Assembly: GCA_033964015.1 (NCBI GenBank)
Contig: CM066914.1
Span: 7,555,831-7,619,830, forward strand
Origin: Scolanthus callimorphus
Lineage: Eukaryota; Cnidaria; Anthozoa; Actiniaria; Edwardsiidae
DNA length: 64,000 nt
Direction: 5' to 3'
Shown: piece by piece, positions 1 through 17,700 of the stretch
Position numbering within the stretch: position 1 is the first letter of the stretch
Layout: every line of letters begins with the position of its first letter
Position numbers and translations under genes: made by a program
The notes under the pieces: model-generated
Told to the model about the DNA's origin: nothing
The model's database searches: none
The model's input: the letters and a program-made list of their open reading frames with translations, nothing else

Positions 1-1818
1 AAATGGCACTCAAATGTGCCAGCCTTAGAAGCAGAAAAAGCCACGCCAGCGGAGACGAAATCGGAAGAACAGAGCTATGCTAAGCAGCAGCTAGGCGTTA
101 AGAGCGGGGAAACTAAGCTTCTTGGGCTAACATGGGATAAGGGAAGGGACACCCTTGACATTAGCTTTCCTCCTGAGGAGGCTAAGGCAACCAAGAGTGA
201 GGTTCTCGGGAAGGTAGCGCGGGTCTATGATCCCCTCGGGCTAGTATCACCTATTACACTAACCGGCAAGTTGATCTACAGAGATGCTTGCGACGCTCGC
301 ATTGCCTGGGACGCATGTTTACCAGCAGAGATAACGCAGAGGTTAAGGAGGTGGGAATCAATCCTACCAGACCGAGTAAGTGTCCCAAGGAGTTTGGTGA
401 AACCAGAAGAGCCAATCGAATCCATCGACCCCCATGTGTTTGGAGACGCGAGCGCGAACGGAGTTGCAGCGGCCGTCTACGCAGTAGTTCACCAACAATC
501 AGACACAACACAAGGGCTTGTGGCAGCCAAGTCTCGCTTAGCAAAGAAAGGACTCACTATCCACGGCTAGAGCTGGTATCTGCGCACATGGCCACCAACC
601 TGGCGCACAACGTGAAGGAGGCCCTAGAAGAATTTCCGGTCAACAAAGTGATAGGCTGGCTTGACAGCACAGTTGCTCTCCATTGGATACATGGTAATGG
701 TGAATACAAGCAGTTCGTGGGCAACAGAGTTCGGAAGATTAACGAGAAAGATTACATCACATGGCGGCACGTGGGGACAGATAGTAATCCTGCAGACGTG
801 GGGAGCCGAGGCGGCAAAGTGGATGAGAAATCTGACTTATGGTTACACGGACCAGAGTGGTTGGCAAGCCAGAAGATTATCCAGAGCCTATAGTGACAAT
901 TGATTCCCAAGAATCACGCACAGAAGCGAAAGTAGTGAGAGAAGTATTTGCTGGCGCTGTGAAGAGAGAACCAGACAGGCTGGACAGTGTGATGCAAAAG
1001 TGGGAGTACTGGAAATCAATCCAGATCTCTGCATGGGTAGCGCGATTTGTGCACAACCTGAAGGTGAAGCGATCTGAAAGAACTAAAGGCCCATTGACGA
1101 CACAGGAGACAGAGAAACAAGTGCAGTTTTGGGTGACACGCGTGCAGAAGGATTGCGAAGGAACAAGCAAGTTCGAAGAAGACCGTCTACCGCTAAATCT
1201 ACAAAAGACTGACGGTGTCTACTTGTGCAAGGGGAGAATTCAAGGGGACCATCCTATTTACATACCGGATAGTGACGTCTTTACAGAGAAGCTAGTGCTG
1301 CATGCGCACAAACTCAGCCATCACGGGGGAGTTGGCCTCACAATGGCCAAACTAAGGGAGAAATACTGGATCGACGAACCGGAGCTACGCAGGCGCGCGA
1401 GGTATCTCCGGCGCTGTAAGGACGTGCTATGGGGGAGGTGGACTTCAGAGTACCTGAAGGGATTACGCGAGCGACATAGGTTGAAGCACCAAGGCGCGGC
1501 CCTCTCCCTAAAGCGATCCTAAAAGTGATCATCAAGTCTGATGAGAGGAACCGAAACAAGTGGAAACTAGGCATCGTGCAGGAGCTGATTTCGGGACGTG
1601 ATGGAGTTGTACGTGTAGCCAAGCTGAGGTGCGGGAAAAGCGTCATGGAGAGAGCAGTTCAACAACTGTATCCTTTAGAGTTATCTTGCGATATGCAGGC
1701 AGCCCCGCGCAACGCTTTGAATGCGAAAGCGCCTACCTTTAGACCTCAAAGAGATGCTGCCGCAGCAGCGAAAATACGCATCCAAGATGCAGCCCGAGAC
1801 GAACAAGAGGACCACTAA
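1..1818 (+). pseudogene. BEL/Pao pol polyprotein remnant
   Basis: Reading frames at 16-570, 505-893, 863-1522 and 1525-1818 together cover the end of a Pao-type polymerase. In order I see an RT/RNase H linker region with YDPLGLVSP, an RNase H region with FGDAS and IPRLEL-like context, an integrase region with HHGGVGLTM (the zinc-binding H2C2 area), and a C-terminal DUF5641-like segment with WGRWTSEYL and KWKLG. Breaks seen: a one-base frame change near 560, another near 860, a large internal loss around 1415-1430 that removes the integrase catalytic core, and a stop near 1520. Family assignment is from the order of these motifs. The copy cannot encode a working polymerase. Confidence 0.85.
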
Positions 1819-2021
1819 GAAGTTATTTAGGACTGTTCACTAAGAGAACATTTAGTATGAACTGCAGTTTATTTTCGTTTGTCATTTTATCAATTTAAAC
1901 AACATATATTCAACATTGTATTCACTTTTTTTATATTTCATAGTTCTTCTTGGTATCGAAATATTGTAATCGTTATATCAGTGCCCAGTTAGGCATCGCA
2001 GTAACCTCCCTTCTGGAGCTT

Positions 2022-2034
2022 CCTGGGGGGAGAG
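2022..2034 (+). other. Polypurine tract of the BEL/Pao element
   Basis: A purine-rich run (CTGGGGGGAGAG) sits immediately before the TG that opens the LTR. This is the expected primer position for plus-strand synthesis in an LTR element. Confidence 0.7.
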
Positions 2035-2450
2035 TGTTGGGAACTGGGCACGAAACATTAATTATGTATTCATGAGTTGTGTGAGAGACAGACGTGATTG
2101 GTAAATCTAGAACAATTATTTCATGGACAATAATTAACGGAACTCTGGGACTGGGATGTATTATGAATAGACTCTTAGGATAGCGTGAGAACGAGAAGGA
2201 TTGTTAGCGTGAGCAGTGAGATATCGTGAATAGTGATTCCAAATATATATATACCAAAATCCAACGAACTGAGAGTATATTTGTCGCTGAGCATTTACGA
2301 CAACCCTGACAAAACTCTGACCTCCTTACCTGGGGGACAAACATGTGTTTGAGGATGCTGGAGAGCAAGGTGCTATAAATGGACAATGTAACATTATGAG
2401 TCAGGTTTCAAAGTCATAAGAAATCACAGCAGCTTCTTAAACACAGCCTT
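2035..2450 (+). repeat. 3' LTR of the BEL/Pao element
   Basis: The sequence begins TGTTGGGAAC directly after the polypurine tract, the usual start of BEL/Pao LTRs. It contains a short TA-rich stretch near 2243-2255. The end is a guess from the loss of recognisable content; a second LTR copy would be needed to fix it. Confidence 0.6.
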
Positions 2451-2898
2451 ACTAATTGAAAATTTAATGATTGGGTTTTGCAGCCTATCAGGTTGCAATT
2501 TCAGACCCTCGCAGGGTGGTCAATTTTCATGATCATCCCACAAGATCCCAAATCTTGACACTATCTGAATAGAGCCTTCCAATCAATTTGGGATCCCACC
2601 GTACCTGTCAAAGGCTTGGATTGCATTTCTCATATTGTAAAGATAATAATAATGAATCTAAATCTAATAATGCAATAAAGTTACTGAGGTGCTCTGTTAC
2701 GGCAGTGCTCCTGTTTATGTTTACCTCTCCTCTGCGGCGGGCATGCCCATGATGGTGAGACTGAGCGGGCAGGGTAATGTTGCACAAGAACCCGACGAAT
2801 GGGACTTTGATTCAGTCTCAAGCATGCCATGTGATGCCTCTCACAGAGAGTAGGTAAGACAAGCCCCCAGGGGGTGTACTCGGATAGATAAAAATGAT

Positions 2899-2936
<38 letters not shown>

Positions 2937-3457
2937 CCAACGTTTTTTTTTTGGGTATGAAATTTTAGTAAAAGTATTTTTTGGGTGATGAGGGGGGGGG
3001 GGGGGGGTTCCAACGTTTTTTTTTTTGGGTATGAAATTTTAGTAAAAGTTTTTTTTGGGTTGAAAATTCTACCAAGTATTTTTTGGGGGTTGAAACCTCT
3101 GACAGGTTAATTGATTATCAAGATACTGCCTTAAGCTAAAGCTATTTCCGGGAAACAGGTGATGACAAGCAAAGAAAAAAGACAATTACTCTTTGTAACA
3201 CAGAAGCTTAAAAAGTTGGGTATTTTTTGGGGTATCCAATTTTGGGAGCAGGTATTTGTTTGGGTATAAAATTTATGGCTCAGGTATTCTTTGGGTATGA
3301 AATTTGGAGCTCCGCCCCCCCCCCCCTCCCCCCCCTCATTTTATATCCGAGTACCCCCCTGGGGACAGGCCATTCCATTAAACTCCTGTTGCTGAATCAC
3401 AAAATGGGCTGAGCCCTACTTCCCAAAAACATATTAAGGACTATCATAAAACAATAC
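2451..3457. other. Intronic/intergenic stretch with an inverted-repeat element
   Basis: No supported exon. A possible micro-exon on the minus strand near 2604-2627 (AG acceptor-like, donor AG/GTACGG) could continue the SENP-like gene, but its acceptor is weak. The rest is the inverted-repeat element at 2860-3370. Confidence 0.4.
2860..3370. mobile_element. Inverted-repeat element with poly-G and TTTTTTGGGTATGAAATT repeats
   Basis: The ends are inverted copies of each other: the left end reads CCCAGGGGGTGTACTCGGATA and the complement of the right end reads CCCAGGGGGGTACTCGGATA. Inside are a 34-base G run at 2901-2934, a second G run near 2992-3007, a C run near 3315-3337, and several diverged copies of a TTTTGGGTATGAAATT unit. 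No protein is encoded. It looks like a non-autonomous foldback DNA element. Confidence 0.6.
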
Positions 3458-8248
<4,791 letters not shown>

Positions 8249-9084
8249 CTAAAAAAAGTTCACAGAACAAAACAACTTTACAACCTCAATAGGGCAGCAG
8301 TAATTTTCAGCTTCCTTGTGTATCATGCAAGCTCTATTTGATAAATCACAAACATGGTTTCATGTTAACCAAGTCTACAAATTTTGCCAGTATATGGAAT
8401 TTTAATGTTCATGAAAATCTTGAACTGACTGCCTGTGATATCATTGACATCAAATTTTGACAAGTAAGAAGTTTACTTTCAATATGGCGCGGCGCCGACT
8501 GGGAAGAGAACGGAGCACCTCTTCGACCTGGCGTGGACGTACTAATGAGTTACATGCCAGTCTTATCTGTTTCTCGTAAGGTAGAATGTTTTCAAGGGAA
8601 GGAAATCAAGACAAAAAGGTATCATTTCAACCGTGGACTCCACATCACGGCTGCCCAAGCCCAATTTCTAACGCGAAATTCGAGGGTTAAAACATTGCAA
8701 TACTAGATAGAGATCAGAGACACTCCACTTTTGTTTCTCACAATACCTTGATAAAAGTCTCTTTTCTCCTGCCGCATTGCCTCTCTTGGTTTGTTGAAAT
8801 GAAGATCGTAACGACTCAACAGAGAAAACATGGCGGATGGCGGCCATACGGAAAGTTACCACAGGAAGCCCACAACTAAGACACAGGGAGACCGAAGAGA
8901 GACACACATGTTTTCAAGCGAGAGGAATGGAAAATAAGTACGCAGGAACCACAAATTCACTTCATTTTTAGGGTAGAATTTTTTTCTGACCAGTGACCAG
9001 GTCATTCCTACTACAGACATTTTTATTCACTTAACCCGTATACAAAGACGTACATTAGATGACACTGAAATACCTTCTTCAGCG

Positions 9085-9175
9085 TTTTGTTTCCCGAGAA
9101 CCTCGATGTTTCCCGAGACGAAGTCGAGGGAAACATCGAGATTCGAGGGAAACAAAACTGTGTTTCCCAATGGAG
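9085..9175. repeat. Short inverted repeat, GTTTCCC/CGATG type
   Basis: TTGTTTCCCGAGAACCTCGA on the left is mirrored by TCGAGATTCGAGGGAAACAA on the right. The unit forms a stem of roughly 25 bp with an inner copy of GATGTTTCCCGAG. It is probably a small foldback repeat. Confidence 0.55.
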
Positions 9176-10224
9176 TAGTTATTAAGTGTTTTGTTATATA
9201 GCAGAAAATATACTGCAATTTTTAACCGCTCTCAAACGCGACGCGCGAAAGCAATATTCCCAACCAGTCAATAATTTTTCCAAATATTAACTGATCGGGG
9301 AATATTTGATTGTACTTCACCAAAATGAGTGTTAACCGCCAAACAGATCGCCAATGACGGTCATCCCCCGGGGCCAGGGATGCGACCTTATAGTGAGTGC
9401 ATTTGCGCTGCTTTCCCCCACACGTGCAAGTCTGCTAGAAGCCCATTTTGGACGAGGGCAAAGGGGCCCGCTCATCGAGAGTGAGAACAACACAGCCCTG
9501 ACAACAGGTTCAACGCGCCGTATCGTTTTTGAGAAGGGGAAAAAATTGCAAGCTAATTTTCGAGCTGGAAAACCATAGGAAAGTTTAAAAAAATACAATC
9601 TAAAAATAGATTTATCTACTCGTCGATCCCCCCGTCTCGTGCCAGACCCGACCGACAAAATAAATATATATTTTTAATATATTTCCTAGTCCACCTCCCC
9701 TCATTAAAATAGCCATGTCATGAGCTGTCTCCAGCTATGAATTTATTATTTAACCATTGATCAGGTCACGGAAGTGAATTTTTATAATCATGTAAGAAGG
9801 AACCGAAGGATGTGTCCCATTTGTTACCACAAAAAGTTGTCATGACTAGTAACATAAGTAAAACAATTATTGATTTCGACTTGCTTGAGAAAATATGGCG
9901 ATAATAACTCTCCAGACCAATTAGATTAAAGAAAAACAAAGGAAAGAGAATCACTACACGCTAGGTTCCCCATATACGAAGTCTTTTAAAATCGTAAATC
10001 CTGTATATGAGTACTGTATATGTATATGAGTACCATAAATCCTGAGAAAAGTCTTTCTTTCATGGTAATTTGACCAATTTTTGTGTCTAAGCCAATGAAA
10101 TCGCCGATATTTTCAATAGAAAATAATTGCATTCCAGCATGCTCTGCCGTTGGCTTGGGTAGTTATATGGATCATTACTTAAACTATCAATAATATTCAA
10201 ATTGTTTTATTCAAATTATTTCAA

Positions 10225-10305
10225 ATATTTTAAATGCGCTTTTGATCATCAATATGTTAAAAAGCGCACTATAAATCAATAAATTATTATTTATTATTAA
10301 ATTAG
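10225..10305. repeat. LINE/SINE-type 3' tail
   Basis: The stretch TTAAAAAGCGCACTATAAAT followed by repeated ATTATT resembles the 3' end of a CR1/L2-like retroelement, similar in style to the tail at 6531-6605. Confidence 0.4.
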
Positions 10306-11722
10306 CCGAGGAGCGTAACCAGAACTCACTATAGTATAAGTTTCTGATAAAACACCCTACTTCGGAATTAATGACCAGATCATTAAAATCACATTTCCCA
10401 CTTTCTGGCCTTGTTCATATTAGTCTTTTAAACGTTTTCGTTTCAGAATGAGCCCAACAAGGTGACTGTTCTAAAATTTTCAGAAATTTACTGAGCCTCG
10501 AATGTTCTCAACATGATGGAGTGAAAGACTTACCATGACACAAATAAATAAATACTAGTAAATTCATCTTGATTTGATAAGGTAAAATAAAAGATTCATT
10601 AGACTGAGATATCATTTTCAACTATTAAATCTAGCAAGTCTGCTTCAACGGATAGGCATTGATTGGAAGTTATTGGAAGTTCCTTTTTATCGAACGATAA
10701 TTAGGAAACGTCCATTATTGACGTCAGGTTCATAACACACAAATAAAAGATCCCGTTGCCATGCCAACATTTGAAGTGTGGGGGCGGAAATGATAAAAAG
10801 TCGAAAACCAAATATTTTCTGAATCACGCTCCCAGTAGACTATGTGAGAATCTAGAGGGTTCTATCAGCAGATCAGCGGCTGGCCTCCTCTGTAGGAAGC
10901 GGTTTCCGTGGAGTTTTAGGACAGAGCAAGGGCAAGAGTTTGGGCCGCGAGAAAAAAGGTCCAAATCTCACACTCTGCGCAGTCCTCCTATTAGAGGCTC
11001 ATTTGGCTCCAATTTTCAGTGGACCACCCACATATTTTAGAGCGACCTTCCACCGTTGACCTTTTCGCAAGGATGCTTCAATGTGTTGGCATATCATTTC
11101 CTAGCACAACGAACCTCTATCGTCCCAAAGACTTTCACCGGAAGTTACCAAATACAATGACACTTTCACAGAGTTTTCTCCTCCAGGGATTTGTCACGCC
11201 AAATAGGGACACACGTTAGGCAATCGAAAAATTACTTACTACATCGTTGTTTCTTGGGATTCCCTGTGATAGGGGAAAAAAAGTTCTCTATTTGTTTGGA
11301 TTTTCTAAAATTAGAATGAAATTGATTGGTCAGTCGACAATGGAAGGCGGAGCTTTTTTTCTGCGGCGCGCGTTACCGTGAACTTCCCGGTCAAGGTCAT
11401 GGGAACGAGGAATGTGATAAGAATATAATTTTTCATCAATTATGAAGTAAATAAAACAAACTCCAATATGCAAAAGTATTGTGTTTATTAGATCGCAACA
11501 GATACACTATTGAACAAACTTTTGAACTTGCTGAAATGTGCTTGAATTGCTAGCAATTTACATTTTTTTAAAGAAGATTGCGGCGAAATATTTTAAATAG
11601 TATGCGGCAAATTCTTTATACTTCCTCGAAGGGAGAAGTTCATTTTTGATCAGCTACGTCATGTAAGCGACGAGACAGTTGCAAACCGATCAAGACCTCC
11701 ACAGTATTTTGCGACGAAAAAA

Positions 11723-14700
11723 ATGTCTGGCAAGACACCCTCAACGAAAAACAGTGAGTAGCGAACCTTAACTATAAGACTTGCTGCTGCACTGCATCGA
11801 TTAACCTTTCTATTTATTTTTATCTGCAGAAGTGGACATTTTCGACACGGGAAATAGACAAGTATTGGCTGATAACTTGGGACAACAAGGCACTGGAAAT
11901 GTGAAATCGAAAGTACGATGACCCAGTTTCAGATCGCTTCTTTTATGAACTTTGTCATGATTACAGTGAGATTAGGAAATTCTATGAAAATTCTGCTTGA
12001 TATTTTGATCCTATAATTTCCAGGTGGACTTCATTTTCGATGCCGTTTCATCCAGGAGTAAGAATGATATTCTTCTTGTTCTACAATCCGTCGACTATAA
12101 TGTGGAAGCAGCTATTTCCCTCTTCGCGCACGGTAGGAGCTCATATTGAACTCATTTGATCTAAAGGAATCTCCGCTCGGTCCTGTAGAAACCCTACCCC
12201 TTTCAGATAGCGTGTCAGTGAAGGGAAATACTCTTGGAGAAAGGAGTAAAATTACGCTTGTGTAACACAGTAACAGCTCCCTTATGTAATTTCACACGGC
12301 TGTTTATTCGCACGATTGTCTTTACGAGTTCTTTAATATTTCGCCTTCAGGCGGTGATGAAGAAGTTCTGAAAACTTGGCAATTTCAAGGCAAGAAACCC
12401 AAGGTATTTATGATCTGTGATTCTGGCTTTGCTCGTGAAATATCATGAAATATTCACCGGTCAATTTAAACAAATTTTGAATTTTTGTTTCGAGGATGCT
12501 GAATTTGCCGGGAAAATCCCGTGCAGCCAGAACTGATAGAGTGATCGATGTTGACGTTACATGATAGATTTGTACTTTTTATCCGAATTCACTAAAATTC
12601 CCCTGGTATTTTTTATCCAAGAAAATTGAAAGGAAAGTAATATAATATATATATATATATATTTGACGCTGCTTTATTATATCTTCATCATAGCTGGTTA
12701 AAAAAAATATTTTTTGTTGTGATATTTTACCTGCTTGGTTATAGTGGTTATTTTCCATTTTTAGTCAATCACCATGACTTGTATTTGGAAAATAATAGTT
12801 TCTGTGAGGGTGGTTTGCACATTCTTTGCAAGTGGCCCCGAGTTGCTATGAAATAATAATTTATTTCAGGTTGTGAGCTATCTCTAGTAAGAAAACTACA
12901 TTAGCTTGTAGAGTTCGGTCTTCTTTTTGGGCGTTTTATTTTCACAAATATGCAGCTTTTGCATTTCTCTGATCACTGGACAAGAAGATCCCCTTCTTCT
13001 CAATAATTTTCACTCCAAGGTCAGAAACAATCCAGCGACATACTGTTATACCCTAGGCAAACATTGTTTCTGCCATGTGGAATTTTAAGTTAAAATAAGA
13101 CCATGAAAGGTTCCACAGGGATTTCACACAGTATCCTGGTTTACAGGCCACAAACACAGCCAACACTTAAACAAACACAAAAAAACGTTTATTTTGAGAT
13201 AATACCTTCTGTTACACTCTACATTGCTCATACATTGTCATTTGGTAAAAATATTCAAAACTAATGTATACAGCACAGTTTTCATTAGTTAGAATGACTG
13301 ATTTCATGAGAAAGAAACACTGAAGGTTGCAATAAGGACTTCTTGATCATCTCCTGCATCCAGAATTGTAAAAATACTGTTAGAAAATTATGCATAAATG
13401 CAAATGCAAACCAATCGACACCTGTGTCCATTGTATACCTAATAAGGATACAATAACCTATTTTATTTCTAAAATGCATTTTCAAAAATAATTTCTTTTA
13501 CAAATACATCTCCCTTATGTAATAATATTATAATAAAATGTAATACCAATCATTTACGAACTTTGTAACAATTAGGTATGGTCATTGTCTAAAGGAGAAG
13601 GAGACTTAGTCATTTCCACTTATCAAGTTAATGACTATAATACAATTATCATATTTTACCCTAGTATATATCATTCATATATATCATTGATTAATGCCTA
13701 TAAATATTTTGTATTTAGCCTATAGTATATCCATACCTCATTTTTTGGAGAAAATGTTTTTTGTCTTTAATAAATAAATTTGTTAAAATTATTTTTAGCC
13801 AACCCTTTCTGTTGGTTAAACTATGAAACTATAATTGTTTCGCTGATATTTTGCATTTTCAATCTTTGAATTCAGAGTGGTAATGCTAGCAAGAAGAAGC
13901 GCAACAAGAAAAAGCAAGCAGGGAAGGAGGAACATGTTGAAGGGAACAGCACTGTTCCTGTTGCAGAAATTGATAAAAAGGATAATTCAGAAAATGACTG
14001 TCAAGAAGCAGGTGAACTTTTATTATTTTCATATAACGGGTACTCCCCCATTTAGAGTATATGGAGATGCTTCTGCTTGGAAGGGGAAGGGTTTTGCAGC
14101 TAGAGGTATGTAGGGTACTAAGAAAGGTGTTTTGCAGTTTCAAGTAGAGGTCCTGTCAATACCAAACTACCATCTGTGCACTCTACTATACACCCCATGT
14201 AGTTATTTTCATTTTGCCCTCTATAGTTTTGGGGGTTGAGGGAGAAGGGTATTTTCCTGGCATTTTGTTTTGTGTACCTAAGCAGAAGAATAATTGGCAA
14301 TGCACAATATATTATTTTGCAGAAGGAAGCAACGTGGAAAACACTCTAAACAGCTTGTCTTTGGACCTAAAAGATGAAGGTTTAGCTCCTCCTATTTTGC
14401 TATCCCCATCAAGCTCTGACACATCAGGAATCTCAGACCAAGTAACACCTACTGAGGAGTTGCCAGAGAGGCCACACCACCATCTACACACCAAGGGTCT
14501 CAAAAACATGTTACCAAACATGACCCCCTGAGGAAGCGACTGTTAATGGGCATCACCATGAGTCATTGAAGAAGACTGTCAAGGACTTGTCACGCTCAAC
14601 GTTTTCATTGGCTAGATATGAAGTTGTACTAGAGGAGGTAAGTTTTCAATACTCCAGAGCAGTAAAGTAGCAAGGAGGAGAAAGGGGGTGGTAACTCCTC

Positions 14701-17700
14701 CCCTGCACCACAGGTCATGATCAAAGTAATACGAGTGAGCTTAGTCAAGAAACCTGGCATGCTTTCATTTTTGTCCAAACTATTTGCTAACTTTTATTGA
14801 TTATGACCTCAAGTGCACTCTTGCATAGCAGCATGAAAAACAATTGTGTTCTGTCAGTCTCAGGACAACTGCTCTCAGTATTAAGGAACAGCTAAATGGA
14901 TGACTCCAGCTATTAAGCATGCACTCTCTCTTTTCTTTGGAAATGCCATGGAATGTAACACATCTACCAGGATGCATACAAGGCACTTGTTTTGTGAAAT
15001 GTAACACAACTACCAACATGCTGCATGCCGCATGGACATTCTTATAGCTGGAATTGTCCATTGGTTACTTTGAAATTCTTGGGTTCCACAACTGGTTTAC
15101 TCTTACTAATTCAGTCCACACTTTATGCTGTTATTATTTTGTACTTTCAGAGGACTCTCTTTTTAAAAATAATAAAGTAGTAATAATAAAGAAGTGCTTG
15201 ATGTCAACCACTGTTTAATTATTTAGTATTTTGCTAAGATAAGACCCAGTGTTGTTTCATTTTCTTGGTTTGTGCTTGAGCTAAGCAGTTTCAGGCCCCA
15301 TCGGGGCCCACCAGCATGTTATAGCTACTCACAGGATGGCTTGTTACACGATGTATTCATAACCAATGCATCACCTCTCCCCAGGAATGTGAGAACTCCT
15401 TGAAGAGGATTGCTAAAACTTTCCAGACAATCAGGACCAGGTACATTGAGAAATTGTGCAAAATTGTTGTTTAATTGCTGTACAAGTGATAACTGTGCGT
15501 TTTACTAGCTGGACACTGGATAAACCAATGGGACATGTGGAGAAAAGTCTCATTCCAGGGACGTATCCAGGAATTTCTGAAAGGGGGAGATGGATTGTGA
15601 AAACATGGGACGAAAATTTTCAAATTTCCTCCAGCAAATACAGTAAATGTATGGGAAAATCTCCTGAGAAAGGGGAGGCCGCGGCCGTGACATTTGTTGA
15701 TCAGCTGTGTCATGATACCAGTCTGCCATCTTCTGATGAAAAACACATGACAGTCATGCTTGACAGGCCATCTGTTTGGCATAACATCTGTTCCTCAGGA
15801 CACCTGACATGATCATGATGTAAGTTTTTTTTACTATGTTTCTGTTTTTCGCTTCCAGCCTGGCAAACAGAGAAAACTGTCCTTGTAAAGAGCATGCAAG
15901 AATTTAAAGAACTATCAGGTATTTTAAAGGGAATTTTTGATATGCAAATGTAAGAGCAGATGCAGGCATAGGTGAAAAAATCTAAAGATTGATCACTAAT
16001 GTGATATTCTATTCTTTCGAAAAGGCTTCCTGTACAAATGCATAATGAAATGAGAGGTTTGTAAGATGCCAAAGAGGAAGCCTTGTCTGTTGGCCCCAAA
16101 ATTATCCTGATGCCTGCAAGCAGACTATCTAATATTCTGGGGAGAGGAGTGAGGGGATGGTGTTGCTTGTTCCCATTTTTGAATATTTTTTTCTTTTCAA
16201 CAGTGAAACTATTGGAGAAAAGGCTAGAGGATGCTTCGGCTTTAAAACTGAAGGCAGAGCGTGTTGCTAATATGAGTGATGAACAGTTTTCTCTTCTCAA
16301 AAAAGACATTAGGTACTGGATAGTTCTAAGTAACTGTACTGATTTACTGGAGTAAAACAGGAAATGCCAAATCTCCGCTTTCATGCATTGGGTTCAAATT
16401 GCCCATATTTTTTTATAAACACTGCCATTTTGTACCAAATGTCACACTTTGAAAAAAAAAAAAGCTGGGCGTCTCTGTTACACCAATGTTAATACCTACC
16501 AGGAGCGGATCCAGGAATTTCAGAAAGGGGGGGGGGGGGGGGCAATAGTTAAAATATTTGACAAAAATTGCTTCAGCAAATCAATGAATGTATGGAAAAA
16601 TCTCCCAAAAAAGGAGGGGCCTGGGCCGGCTCCCTCTAGATCTCTTGACTACCACTTTTGTTATCTATCTGACTGACTTTGGTATTGACTATTTTACTGC
16701 TATTAGAATTTTGACAATTTGGGTTTATTTTGCAGAGTTTTGTTAGTGAAAGAAAACTAGATGAAGAACTTGCACAAACAACAAGATTTGTCTGTAACGA
16801 GGACAAACTTCTTGAGGTATTATAAGAATTTTGAATTTGGGAAACAAATTTTGATATTTCTCAATGTTTGCATATTTACAAACAACTTATATATTTTTGT
16901 GTTTTTCTTTTTAATAGCAAATCGAGCATTATGGCGAAGGTAAGGTTATATTCCGACCTCAATAAACACTGCTTTTAATTACGATATGCTAGCGCAGAAA
17001 GCGGACCATGCTGAACAAATTGATCAATCAGATTTGGCGTGAAAATAAAAACCCGCATTAGTTCAGAATCTACCGCAACCAATTTTATTGCAAGGACAAA
17101 CTTTGTCAGGAATGATACTATTAGAAAACGAATAATTTGTTGTCCAGTGAAGCATCCCGAAGCCGCCGTTTTGAAGTGGGTTTTGCGACACAATGACACA
17201 ACGAAGCAAAAGTAAAAAAGTAGCCTCCGCTTCCAGGGAACCCATAAGAAAATAGAGAAGTGTGAAAAACGGATTTGTGCGGTGGGCGTAGCCTTTGAAG
17301 AATACTACAAAACGGTCAATACCACAAAATTTTGACGGGCGAAAACAAATAAAATGGCCGGGTGAATAAGAGAAATCACACAAAAAGTGTGTGTGACTGT
17401 CCTACTTAGTTTCGCCATTGCAGTCTCATTCTGCTCGGGTTCAAAGTCTTTGTTTTCTATTGTTTGCAGTTGTTCCAATCAAGCACACTTATACACCAGT
17501 AGTTCTTAACCACGTAATAGAATCTCGCCCACATCAAACACACACGGAAGGGATAAAGACCTCCAAGGCAGTTCCAACATTGGCACCCCCACCCAGTATC
17601 GATACTTCCTCAGAGACCAACATTGGACCAGCAATAACGATAAGCACAACTACAGTCCCCGCCTCAGCATCTCTTGCTACTACAGTGCCAATACCGGCTG

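Larger units (their letters stand above)
1..2450 (+). mobile_element. Decayed BEL/Pao LTR retrotransposon, 3' part
   Basis: The left edge of the window lies inside a BEL/Pao element. It carries the C-terminal end of reverse transcriptase and RNase H, an integrase zinc-finger region, a DUF5641-like tail, a polypurine tract and the start of a 3' LTR. The right end of the LTR was not resolved because the 5' LTR is outside the window, so the stated end is approximate. The coding part is broken in several places, so the copy is dead. Confidence 0.85.
8249..11722. other. Intergenic region between SENP-like and SPATS2-like genes
   Basis: About 3.5 kb lies between two divergently transcribed genes, so it should hold both promoters. 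I see no confirmed exon. A short plus-strand frame at 8485-8577 (31 codons, ending near a GTAAGG donor-like site) and a minus-strand signal-peptide-like exon at 10534-10566 are unconnected. Repeats include an inverted GTTTCCCGAGAACCTCGATG unit at about 9085-9175 and a LINE-like tail at 10225-10300. GC-rich sequence with short ATGGCGG stretches near 8480-8850 may be a promoter. Confidence 0.5.

Noticed and set aside
8485..8577. Plus-strand MARRRLGRERS frame with a GTAAGG donor
   Set aside because: It could be a first exon, but no partner exon was found.
9332..9658. 108-codon minus-strand frame with an ATG
   Set aside because: No family match, no splice context and an opposing frame of similar length; likely chance.
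10534..10566. Minus-strand MNLLVFIYLCH followed by GTAAGT, like a signal-peptide exon
   Set aside because: Eleven residues only and no downstream exon could be joined.
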